From NCBI RefSeq assembly GCF_900104895.1, contig NZ_LT629742.1:620001-684000 (forward strand): a stretch of 64,000 nt of DNA, read 5' to 3'. Position numbers and translations under genes: made by a program. Below are positions 24,471 to 32,879 of the stretch, one piece after another. The notes below the pieces were generated by a model. That model was not told where the DNA came from. It worked only from the letters and a program-made list of their open reading frames with translations, and made no database searches. The stretch comes from Microterricola viridarii. GTDB taxonomy: Bacteria; Actinomycetota; Actinomycetes; Actinomycetales; Microbacteriaceae. How positions within the stretch are numbered: position 1 is the stretch's first letter; the number at the start of each line of letters is the position of its first letter.

Positions 24471-25464
24471 GGGCGGGCTCCTCAATTGTCGTGGCGCTCA
24501 ACTCGACCAGGGCATCGGCGAGCTCGAGCAGGTTCGTTCCCGCGGTGGAGAGAATGCAGCGACCCATGACCTGGATCACCTGTGCGCTCCAGGCCTCGGG
24601 GATGGCCGAGTAGCCGATCATGGCCCCCGCCATCGCGCCGGTCATGGCCGCAATCGTGTCGGAGTCTCGACCGATGTTGACCGAGGACTCGATCACGGTG
24701 GCGAAGTCGCCCTTGCTGGCAGCGAAGAGCCCGAACGCGAGCGCGAGCGCCTCGGGCCCGGCATCCGCCCAGGGGTAATGCAGAAGCGAGATCTCCTCGT
24801 AGAGGATGCTCTCGGCCTCTTCGACGGATCCCGCGGCGCGGGCGAGGCCGAGCGCGCGAGTGACCAGGCGGTGGGACCACGAGTCGGTGGGCAGGGCGGC
24901 AACGCCGGCGGCCAGGACCGCCTCGAAGTCGTCGCTCACCATGGCGACCGCGACGGCGGCGGCGATCGCCTGACCGCAATAGATTCCGTCACGGGCATGG
25001 CTCACGGAGGCGTCGATGCCGGCCAGCCGCGCGGCCTCGACGGGGTCGCCGAGGGCGAAGATGCCGATCGGGGCGACGCGCATGGCCGCGCCATCGCTCC
25101 ACTGCTCGTAGTTCTCCTGGCCGCTGCGGGGCGGCGTCACGCCCTTGATGAAGTTGCTGATCGCGACCATTTCGCTGAAGCCGGCGCCGAAGAAGCCGCC
25201 CTTCTGGTGTGAGACCGCGCCGACCCACTGCGCCATGACGCCCTCGGCGCTCAGCGCGGAGCCCTGCGCGAGCACGCCCTGGGCGCAGAGGACGGCGTAC
25301 TCGGTGTCGTCGGTGCCCGCAGCGTCTCCGCTGAGGTAGCCGGTGACCCGGCCGAATTGCTCGCGGATCGCGGAAATCGTCATGCCCTCCGTCGGGGCAC
25401 CCATGGCGTCGCCGATGGCGAGGCCGATGATTGCGCCGCGGGCGCGATCATGAATCGTAGTCAC
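24463..25464 (-). CDS. ADP-ribosylglycohydrolase-family protein (first of pair)
   Basis: A 333-residue ARH-family hydrolase with a complete dinuclear Mg2+ signature: GAIIGLAIGDAMGAPTEGM (10-28), GTDDTEYA with T51-D52-D53, and NIGRDSDTIAAMTGAMAGA with D267 and D269. The start GTG 25464 has GGAAG upstream. Family members cleave ADP-ribose from protein side chains or hydrolyse small ribosyl glycosides; many bacterial ones sit with sugar transporters and kinases. Here it is divergent from a LacI regulator and an ABC sugar importer and is flanked by a shared operator motif, suggesting catabolism of an imported glycoside. The precise substrate is unknown. Confidence 0.88.
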   Translation of the reverse strand: MTTIHDRARGAIIGLAIGDAMGAPTEGMTISAIREQFGRVTGYLSGDAAGTDDTEYAVLCAQGVLAQGSALSAEGVMAQWVGAVSHQKGGFFGAGFSEMVAISNFIKGVTPPRSGQENYEQWSDGAAMRVAPIGIFALGDPVEAARLAGIDASVSHARDGIYCGQAIAAAVAVAMVSDDFEAVLAAGVAALPTDSWSHRLVTRALGLARAAGSVEEAESILYEEISLLHYPWADAGPEALALAFGLFAASKGDFATVIESSVNIGRDSDTIAAMTGAMAGAMIGYSAIPEAWSAQVIQVMGRCILSTAGTNLLELADALVELSATTIEEPARV

Positions 25465-25610
25465 GTATCTTCCAAACCATTACGTTTTGCGGGATAAGTC
25501 ATCACCATAGCGGCAAACATCGTTGCAACCTCGCGGAATTTCCTATTTGACAGAGCGGGGTTCCGCGCTGAATACTGAGGCGACGCAAAACGTTATGCGC
25601 AAGGAGCCCA
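25465..25610. promoter_or_regulatory. Divergent promoter region with two inverted LacI-type half-elements
   Basis: CATTACGTTTTGC (25478-25490) and GCAAAACGTTATG (25585-25597) are inverted copies of one motif with a single mismatch, 94 bp apart. They are placed next to the two divergent start codons. The ACGT centre is typical of LacI-family operators. Simultaneous binding could loop the region and repress both directions. Confidence 0.6.
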
Positions 25611-26627
25611 ATGAACAGTGCCACCGGAATTGTCGCCGTCGCGGCGGAAGCCGGCGTCAGCGTGTCCACCGTTTCGCAGGTGCTCGGCGGCAAGCGCCCC
25701 GTCAGCGCGGCCACGCGCTCGCGGGTCGAGGCGGCGATCGAGAAGCTCAACTACCGCCCGCACCCCGGCGCCCGCAGCCTGCGCAGCCAGCGGACCGAGT
25801 CGGTCGCGCTCATCGTGCCCGACATCACGAACCCCTTCTACCCGCTGGTGGCCGTCGGCATCCAGGATGTGTTGATGCCGCAGGGCTACCTGCTCTCCGT
25901 CAATGACGTCGCGCTGCCCTCGCGCACGGTGAGTGAGACGCTGCGGCACGTGCTCGCCCGTCGGGTCGACGGCATCGTGCTCACCACCTACGGCTGCACG
26001 CAGGCCGACCTCGACCTGATCGCGCAGTCCGGCACCCACGTGGTCGCCCTCGGCCAGGACATCGGCGTGAGCGGCAGCGACTACGTCGACGTCGACGAGG
26101 CGGCCGGCATCGGCTCCGTCGTCGCGCACCTGCTCGGCAACGGCTTCCGGCGCATCGCCTTCGTCGGCGGGGAGCGCGACGACTTCACCTCCTCCCTGCG
26201 CCACTCCGGCTATCGCGAGGCCCTCCTCGGCGCGGGCCTGGCGGTGGATGACGCGCTCTCGGTGTTCACCTCGTTCACCCGCGACGGCGGCGCGGCCGGT
26301 GCCGCCCTGCTGCTCGAACTCCAGGAGCTTCCGGATGCGATCGTCTGCGCGAACGACCTGATCGCGATCGGCGTCATCGACACGCTGCGCGCCAGGGGCA
26401 TCTCGATCCCGGAGTCCATCGCCGTCACGGGATACGACGACATCGAGGCCGCCGGGCTGATCACCCCCGCGCTCACGACGGTCGACAACCCCGCCAGGGA
26501 GATCGGCCGCACCAGCGCCCGCCTCCTGCTCGACCGGCTGAACGGCTCGGTCGACGACGTCACCCGCCACGTCCGACTCTCCCAGCGCCTCGTCATCCGC
26601 GAGTCCAGCACCGTTGTCACCCACTGA
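25611..26627 (+). CDS. LacI-family transcriptional regulator
   Basis: A 338-residue repressor. The N-terminal HTH is VAVAAEAGVSVSTVSQVLGG, followed by the hinge YRPHPGARSLRSQ and a periplasmic-binding-protein-like sensor domain (SVALIVPDITNPFYPLVAVG ... AIVCANDLIAIGVIDTLRARG split by chain). AAGGAG stands five bases before ATG 25611. It lies at the head of the ABC importer genes and divergent from the two ADP-ribosylglycohydrolase genes. It likely binds the paired motif in the intergenic region, including one site overlapping its own leader. The effector is probably the imported sugar or glycoside. Confidence 0.93.
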   Translation: MNSATGIVAVAAEAGVSVSTVSQVLGGKRPVSAATRSRVEAAIEKLNYRPHPGARSLRSQRTESVALIVPDITNPFYPLVAVGIQDVLMPQGYLLSVNDVALPSRTVSETLRHVLARRVDGIVLTTYGCTQADLDLIAQSGTHVVALGQDIGVSGSDYVDVDEAAGIGSVVAHLLGNGFRRIAFVGGERDDFTSSLRHSGYREALLGAGLAVDDALSVFTSFTRDGGAAGAALLLELQELPDAIVCANDLIAIGVIDTLRARGISIPESIAVTGYDDIEAAGLITPALTTVDNPAREIGRTSARLLLDRLNGSVDDVTRHVRLSQRLVIRESSTVVTH

Positions 26628-26643
26628 AAGGAACACCTCCCCC

Positions 26644-27999
26644 GTGTCAAAGTTTTCACGACGCGCTCTGCGCACTGCAGTAGTCGCGGTCGCCGCTTCA
26701 AGCCTTCTGGCCGGTTGCGCCGGAGCGGCGAGCTCTGCCGACACCGTTAGCTACTGGGCTGCCTTCAACTCGACCGACACCCAGAAGACGTTCCAGTCGG
26801 AGTTCATCGACGCGTTCAACGAGTCCTCGGATGGCGCCCAGGCCAAGCTGGACGTCAAGCAGTGGTCGAACATCGGCTCGCTCACCGACACCGCAGTTGC
26901 GGCCGGCCGCGGCGCGGATGTCGTCTTCTCTCCCGGCCCGTCGAGCGCGCTCGGCTTCGCCTCGGCCGAGCGCATCGAGTCCCTCGACTCCTTCGCCACG
27001 GAGTACGAGTGGGAGAAGCTCCTCGAGCCGTGGGCCTACCAGGCCAGCCTCGTCAACGGTGAGCTGTACTCGATCCCCACCGGCTATGGCTCCATCGTGA
27101 TGTTCTACAACCCGGGCGTCTTCGCCGAGCACGGCTGGACCGTCCCGACGACCGCCGCCGAGTTCGAGAAGGTGGCCACCGAGGCCGCCGCAGCGGGCAT
27201 GATCCCCGTGGGCGCCGGCAACAGCGGCTACCAGGCGCAGAGCGAGTGGTACCTCTCCGCCGTGCTCAACGCCGCCGTCGGCCCGGAGAAGCTCTACGAG
27301 GTGCTCACCGGCACCGCCAAGTTCACCGACCCGGAGTTCGTCGACGCAATGACGACACTCAAGACGCAGATCGACAAGGGCTGGTGGGGCGGCAGCGCGA
27401 ACAGCTACTTCACCAACACCGACACCGACATGTTCGCCGGCCTCGCCAGCGGCAAGGTGGCTCTCTACATGACCGGCACGTGGTCGTTCAGCTCAGCCGG
27501 CTCCTACTTCGGTGAGGCTGCCGGCAACGACGCTGAGTGGGACTGGGCCCCGCTGCCCGCGCTCAGCGACAACGTCGAGCCGGGCGTCTACCCGCTCGCG
27601 ATCGGCACCTCGCTCTCGATCAACGCGGTCTCCAAGAACAAGCCCGCGGCGGCCAAGTTCCTGGACTCGCTCATCAACGACCCGGCCAAGATCTACAACT
27701 ACATGGCCAAGACCAGCGAGAACCCCGCCCCGGTCGTCGTGGACGAGGCCGACTTCCCCGCGGATCTCGATGAGCGCGTCGCCCGCCTGTACAAGGACAT
27801 CCCGACGAGCAGCAACCTCGGGTACGCCTCGTGGACCTTCTTCCCCGCGGCGACCGACACGTACCTGTACACGGAGTTCGACAAGATCATCACGGGCGAC
27901 ATGAGCCCGAGCGACTACCTCGCGGGTCTGCAGAAGACCTTCGACGGTGAGCTCGCCGCGGGCAAGGTCATCGTGCCGTTCGCCCCGACGGCTGGCTAA
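26644..27999 (+). CDS. ABC transporter sugar-binding lipoprotein (family 1 extracellular binding protein)
   Basis: Secreted lipoprotein of 451 residues. The signal peptide SKFSRRALRTAVVAVAASS ends LLAGC with lipidated C25. The mature domain is of MalE/UgpB type: VSYWAAFNSTDTQKTFQSEF near the start, then GYGSIVMFYNPGVFAEHGW and VALYMTGTWSFSSAGSYFGE. The start is GTG 26644 with AAGGA about a dozen bases upstream. It feeds the two permeases that follow. No ATPase is encoded in the cluster, so a shared MsiK-like ATPase is expected. The ligand is unknown; the glycohydrolase neighbours hint at a ribosyl glycoside. Confidence 0.9.
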   Translation: MSKFSRRALRTAVVAVAASSLLAGCAGAASSADTVSYWAAFNSTDTQKTFQSEFIDAFNESSDGAQAKLDVKQWSNIGSLTDTAVAAGRGADVVFSPGPSSALGFASAERIESLDSFATEYEWEKLLEPWAYQASLVNGELYSIPTGYGSIVMFYNPGVFAEHGWTVPTTAAEFEKVATEAAAAGMIPVGAGNSGYQAQSEWYLSAVLNAAVGPEKLYEVLTGTAKFTDPEFVDAMTTLKTQIDKGWWGGSANSYFTNTDTDMFAGLASGKVALYMTGTWSFSSAGSYFGEAAGNDAEWDWAPLPALSDNVEPGVYPLAIGTSLSINAVSKNKPAAAKFLDSLINDPAKIYNYMAKTSENPAPVVVDEADFPADLDERVARLYKDIPTSSNLGYASWTFFPAATDTYLYTEFDKIITGDMSPSDYLAGLQKTFDGELAAGKVIVPFAPTAG

Positions 28000-28007
28000 T
28001 CCACCCC

Positions 28008-28949
28008 ATGTCACGAACCGCAACCGCCGTGCCGCCGCAGGGAACCCCCCTGCGGCGGCACGGCAGCACGAAGATCAAGTACCGCACGCGCGGACTCGCT
28101 TGGGCGTTCATGGCGCCCCTCCTCATCGTCAACCTCCTGGTGATCGGTGGTCCGGGGCTCGCCTCGTTCTTCTACTCCTTCACCGACTGGGACGGCCTGG
28201 GCGCGGCCAACTTCGTCGGGCTCGCGAACTACGTCGAGCTCTTCACGAGCCCCGCCGTGCTCAGCGCGATCCAGCACAACCTCATCTGGACCGGGTTCTT
28301 CCTCGTCGTCCCGATGTCGATGGCCCTCCTCGGCGCCTTCCTGCTCTCGCGCGTGCGCCGCGGCCAGATCCTGTTCCGCGTGCTGTTCTTCATCCCGTAC
28401 GTGCTCGCGACGATCGTCTCCTCGATCATCTGGCGGCAGATCCTCAGCCCGACGGCCGGGATCGGGCAGGCGCTGCAGAGCATCGGCATCGACTGGTTCG
28501 CTGACACCAACTTCCTCGGAGACCCGGCGCTCGCTCTCGGTTCCGTGGCGTTCATCAACAACTGGCAGTGGTGGGGCTTCCTGCTGGTGCTGTTCCTGGC
28601 CGCGATGCAGGGCGTCGACCCAGCGCTCTACGAGGCTGCCCGTCTGGACGGCGCGAACGCGTTCCGCGAGTTCTGGCACATCACGCTGCCCGGCATCCGC
28701 CCCACCCTCATGTTCCTCATGCTCATGACGGTGATCTGGTCGTTCCTCGTCTTCGACTACGTGTTCATCCTCACCCAGGGTGGGCCGGCCGGGTCGACGG
28801 ATGTCGTCGGAACGGTGCTCTACCGCACGGCGTTCTCCGAGAACCGCGCGGGCTACGCCTCCTCGATGGCGATGCTGCTCACCGTGATCAGTGCGGCCAT
28901 CGTGCTCGGCTATCAGCTGCTTCGCAAGAAGCTCAAGTGGGAGGTTTAG
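28008..28949 (+). CDS. ABC sugar transporter permease, MalF/UgpA type
   Basis: Membrane permease of 313 residues with six hydrophobic segments. The coupling loop EAARLDGANAFREFWHITLP near residues 205-224 is diagnostic for CUT1 sugar permeases. It starts eight bases after the binding-protein gene stop. The Shine-Dalgarno is weak, so coupling is likely. It partners with the permease at 28951. Confidence 0.92.
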   Translation: MSRTATAVPPQGTPLRRHGSTKIKYRTRGLAWAFMAPLLIVNLLVIGGPGLASFFYSFTDWDGLGAANFVGLANYVELFTSPAVLSAIQHNLIWTGFFLVVPMSMALLGAFLLSRVRRGQILFRVLFFIPYVLATIVSSIIWRQILSPTAGIGQALQSIGIDWFADTNFLGDPALALGSVAFINNWQWWGFLLVLFLAAMQGVDPALYEAARLDGANAFREFWHITLPGIRPTLMFLMLMTVIWSFLVFDYVFILTQGGPAGSTDVVGTVLYRTAFSENRAGYASSMAMLLTVISAAIVLGYQLLRKKLKWEV

Positions 28950-28950
28950 C

Positions 28951-29859
28951 GTGAGCATCGTCTCTGAAGTGAGCGAGAAGCCCGCGATCCGCTCGCGGCC
29001 GGGCCCCACGTCCCGCCGCGGCCGGCGCAAGACCGGCACGAACACGGGCACCGGCCCGCTCGGCTGGTTCCTGCTCGTCGTGCTCGCCGTCTACGCCGGC
29101 GGACCGCTCGTCGTGTTCCTGTTCAACTCGCTCAAGAGCCCCGCGGAGATCAGCAACTCCCCGCTCGGCGCGCCGACCGAGTGGCGCTGGGAGAACTTCG
29201 TCACGGCGTTCCAGGACGCCAACATGGGCCAGGGCATCCTGAACAGCCTCATCATCTCGGTCTCGACCGCGGTGGGCGTCTGTGTGATTGCCGGGCTCGC
29301 CGCCTACGCGATGACCAGGCTCGACCTGCCGGGCAAGAACAACTGGATGCTCTACCTCCTGGTCTCGACCTCGCTGCCGATCCAGATGTTCCTCGTTCCG
29401 CTGCTGACCTGGTGGTCGACTCTCGGGCTCTACAACTCCCAGTTCGGCCTCATCGTCATCTACTGGGCGATCTACAGCCCGTTCGCCACCCTGCTGCTGC
29501 GCTCGTTCCTCATCGCGATCCCGCCGCAGTACGAGGAGGCGGCGCGCATCGACGGCGCGGGCGAGTTCCGCCTGTTCACCAGCATCGTCGTGCCGATGAT
29601 CTGGCCCGGCTTCATCACGGCAGCGCTCGTCGCCGGCCTCCAGGCCTACAACGAGTTCCTGCTCGCGGTGACCTTCATCCAGGACGCCGACCGGCTCCCG
29701 GCCTCGCTCGCGCTGTACTCGTTCCAGCAGAACCTGACGCCGAACTGGGCGCTCGTGAGCGCGGCCGGCCTGATCATGGCGCTGCCGGCGATCGTGATCT
29801 TCATCTTCCTGCAGCGCAAGTTCATCGAGGGCTACACGCAGGGCGGCATGGCGAACTAG
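28951..29859 (+). CDS. ABC sugar transporter permease, MalG/UgpE type
   Basis: Membrane permease of 302 residues; GGGAGG precedes GTG 28951 by seven bases, one base after the previous stop. The coupling loop is EEAARIDGAGEFRLFTSIVV followed by PMIWPG. A basic N-terminal tail (SRRGRRKTGTNTG) precedes the first membrane segment. Last gene of the importer operon and followed by a terminator. Confidence 0.92.
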   Translation: MSIVSEVSEKPAIRSRPGPTSRRGRRKTGTNTGTGPLGWFLLVVLAVYAGGPLVVFLFNSLKSPAEISNSPLGAPTEWRWENFVTAFQDANMGQGILNSLIISVSTAVGVCVIAGLAAYAMTRLDLPGKNNWMLYLLVSTSLPIQMFLVPLLTWWSTLGLYNSQFGLIVIYWAIYSPFATLLLRSFLIAIPPQYEEAARIDGAGEFRLFTSIVVPMIWPGFITAALVAGLQAYNEFLLAVTFIQDADRLPASLALYSFQQNLTPNWALVSAAGLIMALPAIVIFIFLQRKFIEGYTQGGMAN

Positions 29860-29874
29860 CCGAGCCGCCCCGCA

Positions 29875-29922
29875 CGCAGACGGGCCCGCCCGCGGATTCT
29901 CCGCGCGGTGGGCCCGTCTGCG
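29875..29922. terminator. Bidirectional intrinsic terminator
   Basis: CGCAGACGGGCCCGCC (29875-29890) and GGTGGGCCCGTCTGCG (29907-29922) form a 16-bp stem with one wobble, followed by TTTCT. It lies between the convergent permease and dGTPase genes. Confidence 0.85.
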
Positions 29923-29933
29923 TTTCTGGCCCG

Positions 29934-31496
29934 CTACAGGCTGCGGCCGGACTCCCAGAGGTTGTCGGAGGTGCCGCTGATCAGCGCCGCGATCCCCATC
30001 GCCTGGGCGTCGGTGAAGGAGGCGATGTAGTCCACGACGGCGCGGGAGCGGCCGAAGCGGGCGATGTCGGCGTCGCTCGTGGTGGCGCCGACCGCCGCGA
30101 AGTACTCCGGGGCGTCCGCGCGCAGCGCCCGGTACTCGTCGGTGGCGGCCTCGATCGAGTCGAGCAGCCGGCGCGGGGCGCGGCCGGCATCCGCCGGGTC
30201 GTTCAACCAAAGGTGGAAGCCCTCGGCGAGCGTCTCGAGCACGCGGGCCTGGCCGCGCTGGTAGACGGCGAGGTCGCTGCGGTCGAGCACGAAGCGGGTG
30301 TGCACGAACTTGAGCACGACGACGTCGTGCCAGGCGTCGCTGCGCAGGCGCACGTGGCCGCTGCGCACGTTCGGCGTGCGCTCGACCCGGATGGAGCCCT
30401 TGAGCCGGTCGATCCAGCGCCGGGTGAAGGCGGCGACCGCGCGGTCGGCCTCGAGCCCGCCGTCGTAGGGCAGCGTGAGCAGGCCCTCGACCAGGTCGTC
30501 GGTGACCCGCTCGACCGACTCCCGGAACGCGTCGGCGTCGGCGATCCAGGCGTCCTTGGCCTGGGTGTGCCGCCAGGCGGCCTCCAGCGCGTAGCCCGGC
30601 CGGCGCACGGCTAGGCCGGCGCGCAGCTCCTCCGCGTCCAGGTCGGCGAGCGCGCTCTGGGCGATGAGCCAGCCGTTCAGCTCGACCGAGACGGAGGTGT
30701 ACTGCAGCACGCCCGCGCGGTAGAAGTCGTCGAGGTCGTGCACCGAGTAGGCGATGTCGTCGGCGATGTCCATCACCGAGCACTCCAGCGTCTGCTGGTG
30801 CCGCCCGATCGCCGGGAACACCGAGCGCACATCCGCCATCTCGAGCGCGTCGATCGAGTAGGCCGAGAACTTGAGGGCGCCGGATGCCGAGTCGGCGCCG
30901 ACCCCGCGGGGCAGGCGCTCCGCCGGCTCCGGGGGCAGCGCGCGCCACTCGTTGCGGGTCCACGGGTACTTGAGCACGGCGGCCCGCACCGCCCGGGTGA
31001 GGTTCAGGCCCCGCGCGGTCGCGTCGCAGCTGTCCAGCGCGGTCAGGATGCGGAACGTCTGCGCGTTGCCCTCGAAGCCGTCGGGCAGGCCGAGATTGCC
31101 GCGGGCGAGGCGGTCGAGCACCTGCTCGCCGAGGTGGCCGAACGGCGGGTGGCCGAGGTCGTGGGCGGATGCCGCAGCCTGCACGACGACGGGGTCGCAG
31201 CCGCCGAGCTCGGCGACCGTGTTGCGCACCTCCTCCGGGGCGTCGCGCAGGCCGACCGCGATCGAGCGGGCCACGGCCGACACCTTGAGCGAGTGGGTGA
31301 GCCGGTTGTGCACGGTCGTGCCGGAGCCGGCCTGCGGGATCACCTGGGTGACCGCGGAGAGCCGGGAGAAGTAGGGGGAGAAGCGGATGCGCTCGATGTC
31401 GACGCGGAACTCGTCCTCGCCCGTGCCGGGTGCCGCGGGCTCGGGGATCGCGCGCTCGCGCCCGCCGCCGGTGTGGGATTTCGCAAAGCTCTGCAT
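29934..31496 (-). CDS. dgt: Deoxyguanosinetriphosphate triphosphohydrolase-like HD hydrolase
   Basis: A 520-residue HD-domain dNTP triphosphohydrolase, which removes triphosphate from dGTP or other dNTPs. The metal residues are H68 in NRLTHSLKV, H112-D113 in AASAHDLGHPPFGHLGE, and the later ADDIAYSVHDLDD. The N-terminal segment RFSPYFSRLSAVTQVIP is typical of the Dgt family. It lacks the shorter 420-residue length of most actinobacterial homologues; the C-terminal 150 residues are an extended helical region. A TAGGCT box lies nine bases before ATG 31496. It is expected to act in nucleotide-pool control. Confidence 0.9.
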   Translation of the reverse strand: MQSFAKSHTGGGRERAIPEPAAPGTGEDEFRVDIERIRFSPYFSRLSAVTQVIPQAGSGTTVHNRLTHSLKVSAVARSIAVGLRDAPEEVRNTVAELGGCDPVVVQAAASAHDLGHPPFGHLGEQVLDRLARGNLGLPDGFEGNAQTFRILTALDSCDATARGLNLTRAVRAAVLKYPWTRNEWRALPPEPAERLPRGVGADSASGALKFSAYSIDALEMADVRSVFPAIGRHQQTLECSVMDIADDIAYSVHDLDDFYRAGVLQYTSVSVELNGWLIAQSALADLDAEELRAGLAVRRPGYALEAAWRHTQAKDAWIADADAFRESVERVTDDLVEGLLTLPYDGGLEADRAVAAFTRRWIDRLKGSIRVERTPNVRSGHVRLRSDAWHDVVVLKFVHTRFVLDRSDLAVYQRGQARVLETLAEGFHLWLNDPADAGRAPRRLLDSIEAATDEYRALRADAPEYFAAVGATTSDADIARFGRSRAVVDYIASFTDAQAMGIAALISGTSDNLWESGRSL

Positions 31497-31557
31497 GGTG
31501 TCGTCAGCCTAGCGCCGGCGACCGAGGCCAACGCCGCCGGCGGAGGGGCCGCCGCGG

Positions 31558-31619
31558 CATCGACTACGCGAAAAGCGCGCCACAACGGGAGTCTTGGCGC
31601 ACTTTTCGCGTAGTCGATG
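31558..31619. repeat. Long inverted repeat (25-nt arms, one mismatch)
   Basis: Left arm 31558-31582 begins CATCGACTACGCGAAAAGCG and right arm 31595-31619 ends TTTTCGCGTAGTCGATG. They pair over 25 nt with one wobble and a 12-nt loop. It sits beyond the 3' end of the enoyl-CoA hydratase gene and upstream of the dGTPase gene, and is followed by short CGGCTCAGCG tandem repeats (31627-31665). Confidence 0.75.
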
Positions 31620-31655
31620 GCGGCGCCCGGCTCAGCGTCGGGCTCAGCGCCCGGC

Positions 31656-32441
31656 TCAGCGCCGGGCGAACGCGGCCACGCGAGCCATGGCCTCCGGGGT
31701 GGCGAACGCGGCGCCGATGGTGCCCGCCTCGTCGTCGAGCGACTCCCGGAAGCTGCGCGTGCGGGCGGCACGGAGCAGCCGCTTCGCCTCGGCGAATGCG
31801 GCCGGGGCCCCGCCCAGCCACGAGTCGGCGATGGCGCGGGCGCGCTCCGCGACGGCATCCGGGGCGGTGACCTCTGTGACGAGGCCCCAGTCCAGCGCCT
31901 CGGCCGCGGTCAGCGTGCGCGGGGTGAGCAGCAGCTCCAGTGCCCGGCGCTCGCCGACGGCCTCAGGCAGCAGGCTGGTCACGCCGCAGTCGGGGGTGAG
32001 TGCGACATCCGCGTACTTGCTGGCGAAGCGGGCCGTCTCCGCGGCGACGATGATGTCGGCCACGAGCATGAAGCCGAGCCCGCCGCCGGCCGCCACGCCC
32101 TGCACGGCGGCGACGATGGGTGTGCCGCTCTCGCGCAGCAGCAGGTGCCCGGCGTGGATCACATCGGCGAGCTCGCGCACGGCGGCTCCCGCATCCCTGC
32201 CGGTTTCCGGGCCTGCGGCGGCCAGCGCGGCCATCTCCATGACGTCGCCGCCGGCGCAGAAGGCGCGGCCGGCCGCGTCGAACAGCACGGCGCGGATGTC
32301 GTCGCGGCGGGCGATCTCGCCCGCGATCTCGCGCCAGCGGTGCGCGGCCTCCGCGTTGATCGCGTTCAGGCGCTCCGGCCGGTTGAGGGTCACGTGGGCC
32401 AGGCCGTCGTCGCTGACGGTGAAGAGGATGCTGTCGCTCAT
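31656..32441 (-). CDS. Enoyl-CoA hydratase/isomerase (crotonase) family protein
   Basis: Cytoplasmic crotonase of 261 residues starting MSDSILFTVSDDGLAHVTLN. The oxyanion-hole segments are seen: AVLFDAAGRAFCAGGDVMEM and GVAAGGGLGFMLVADIIVAA. The second glutamate-bearing region is TPDCGVTSLLPEAVGERRAL. ATG 32441 lies eight bases after TAGACT, so it is probably leaderless; the open frame to 32873 has no start signal. The role in fatty-acid or other acyl-CoA breakdown is unspecified. It is divergent from the PadR gene. Confidence 0.87.
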   Translation of the reverse strand: MSDSILFTVSDDGLAHVTLNRPERLNAINAEAAHRWREIAGEIARRDDIRAVLFDAAGRAFCAGGDVMEMAALAAAGPETGRDAGAAVRELADVIHAGHLLLRESGTPIVAAVQGVAAGGGLGFMLVADIIVAAETARFASKYADVALTPDCGVTSLLPEAVGERRALELLLTPRTLTAAEALDWGLVTEVTAPDAVAERARAIADSWLGGAPAAFAEAKRLLRAARTRSFRESLDDEAGTIGAAFATPEAMARVAAFARR

Positions 32442-32525
32442 GGCGTGCAGTCTACGGAAGGCCGCGGCACGGCATCCGCAGACTGCCCCTTGCCGGTAGC
32501 GTGCGTGGCCAGTATCTTGTGACGC

Positions 32526-32879
32526 ATGAGTGAGGACGTCGGGGCCCAGCTGCGCAAGGGCGTCGTCGAGCCCTGCATCCTCGGGCTGCTCGCGCGCGAG
32601 CCGATGTACGGCTGGCAGCTCTCGGAACAGCTCGTCGGCCACGGCATGATCGCCAGCATCGGCACGCTCTACCCGATCCTCGGCCGGCTGCGCGCGCAGG
32701 GGCTGGTGAGCAGCTTTGACGAGGCCTCGCCGGCCGGGCCGGTGCGCAAGTTCTACGAGCTGACGGATGCCGGCCGCGGCCGCCTCGCCGCCTTCCGGCA
32801 GCAGTGGGCTCCCTTCTCCGCCACGGTCCTCCAGCTCGTCGGCCCCCTCGACCCACGCAAGGACGACTCCCATGACTGA
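32526..32879 (+). CDS. PadR-family transcriptional regulator
   Basis: A 117-residue winged-helix protein with the PadR signature: CILGLLAREPMYGWQLSEQL, SIGTLYPILGRLRAQGLV and VRKFYELTDAGRGRLAAF. ATG 32526 lies eight bases after TATCTT, so it is probably leaderless. The 3' end overlaps the next gene by eight bases. PadR proteins paired with a downstream HAAS/DUF1700-type membrane protein form common two-gene modules; the regulator probably represses its own operon. Confidence 0.9.
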   Translation: MSEDVGAQLRKGVVEPCILGLLAREPMYGWQLSEQLVGHGMIASIGTLYPILGRLRAQGLVSSFDEASPAGPVRKFYELTDAGRGRLAAFRQQWAPFSATVLQLVGPLDPRKDDSHD

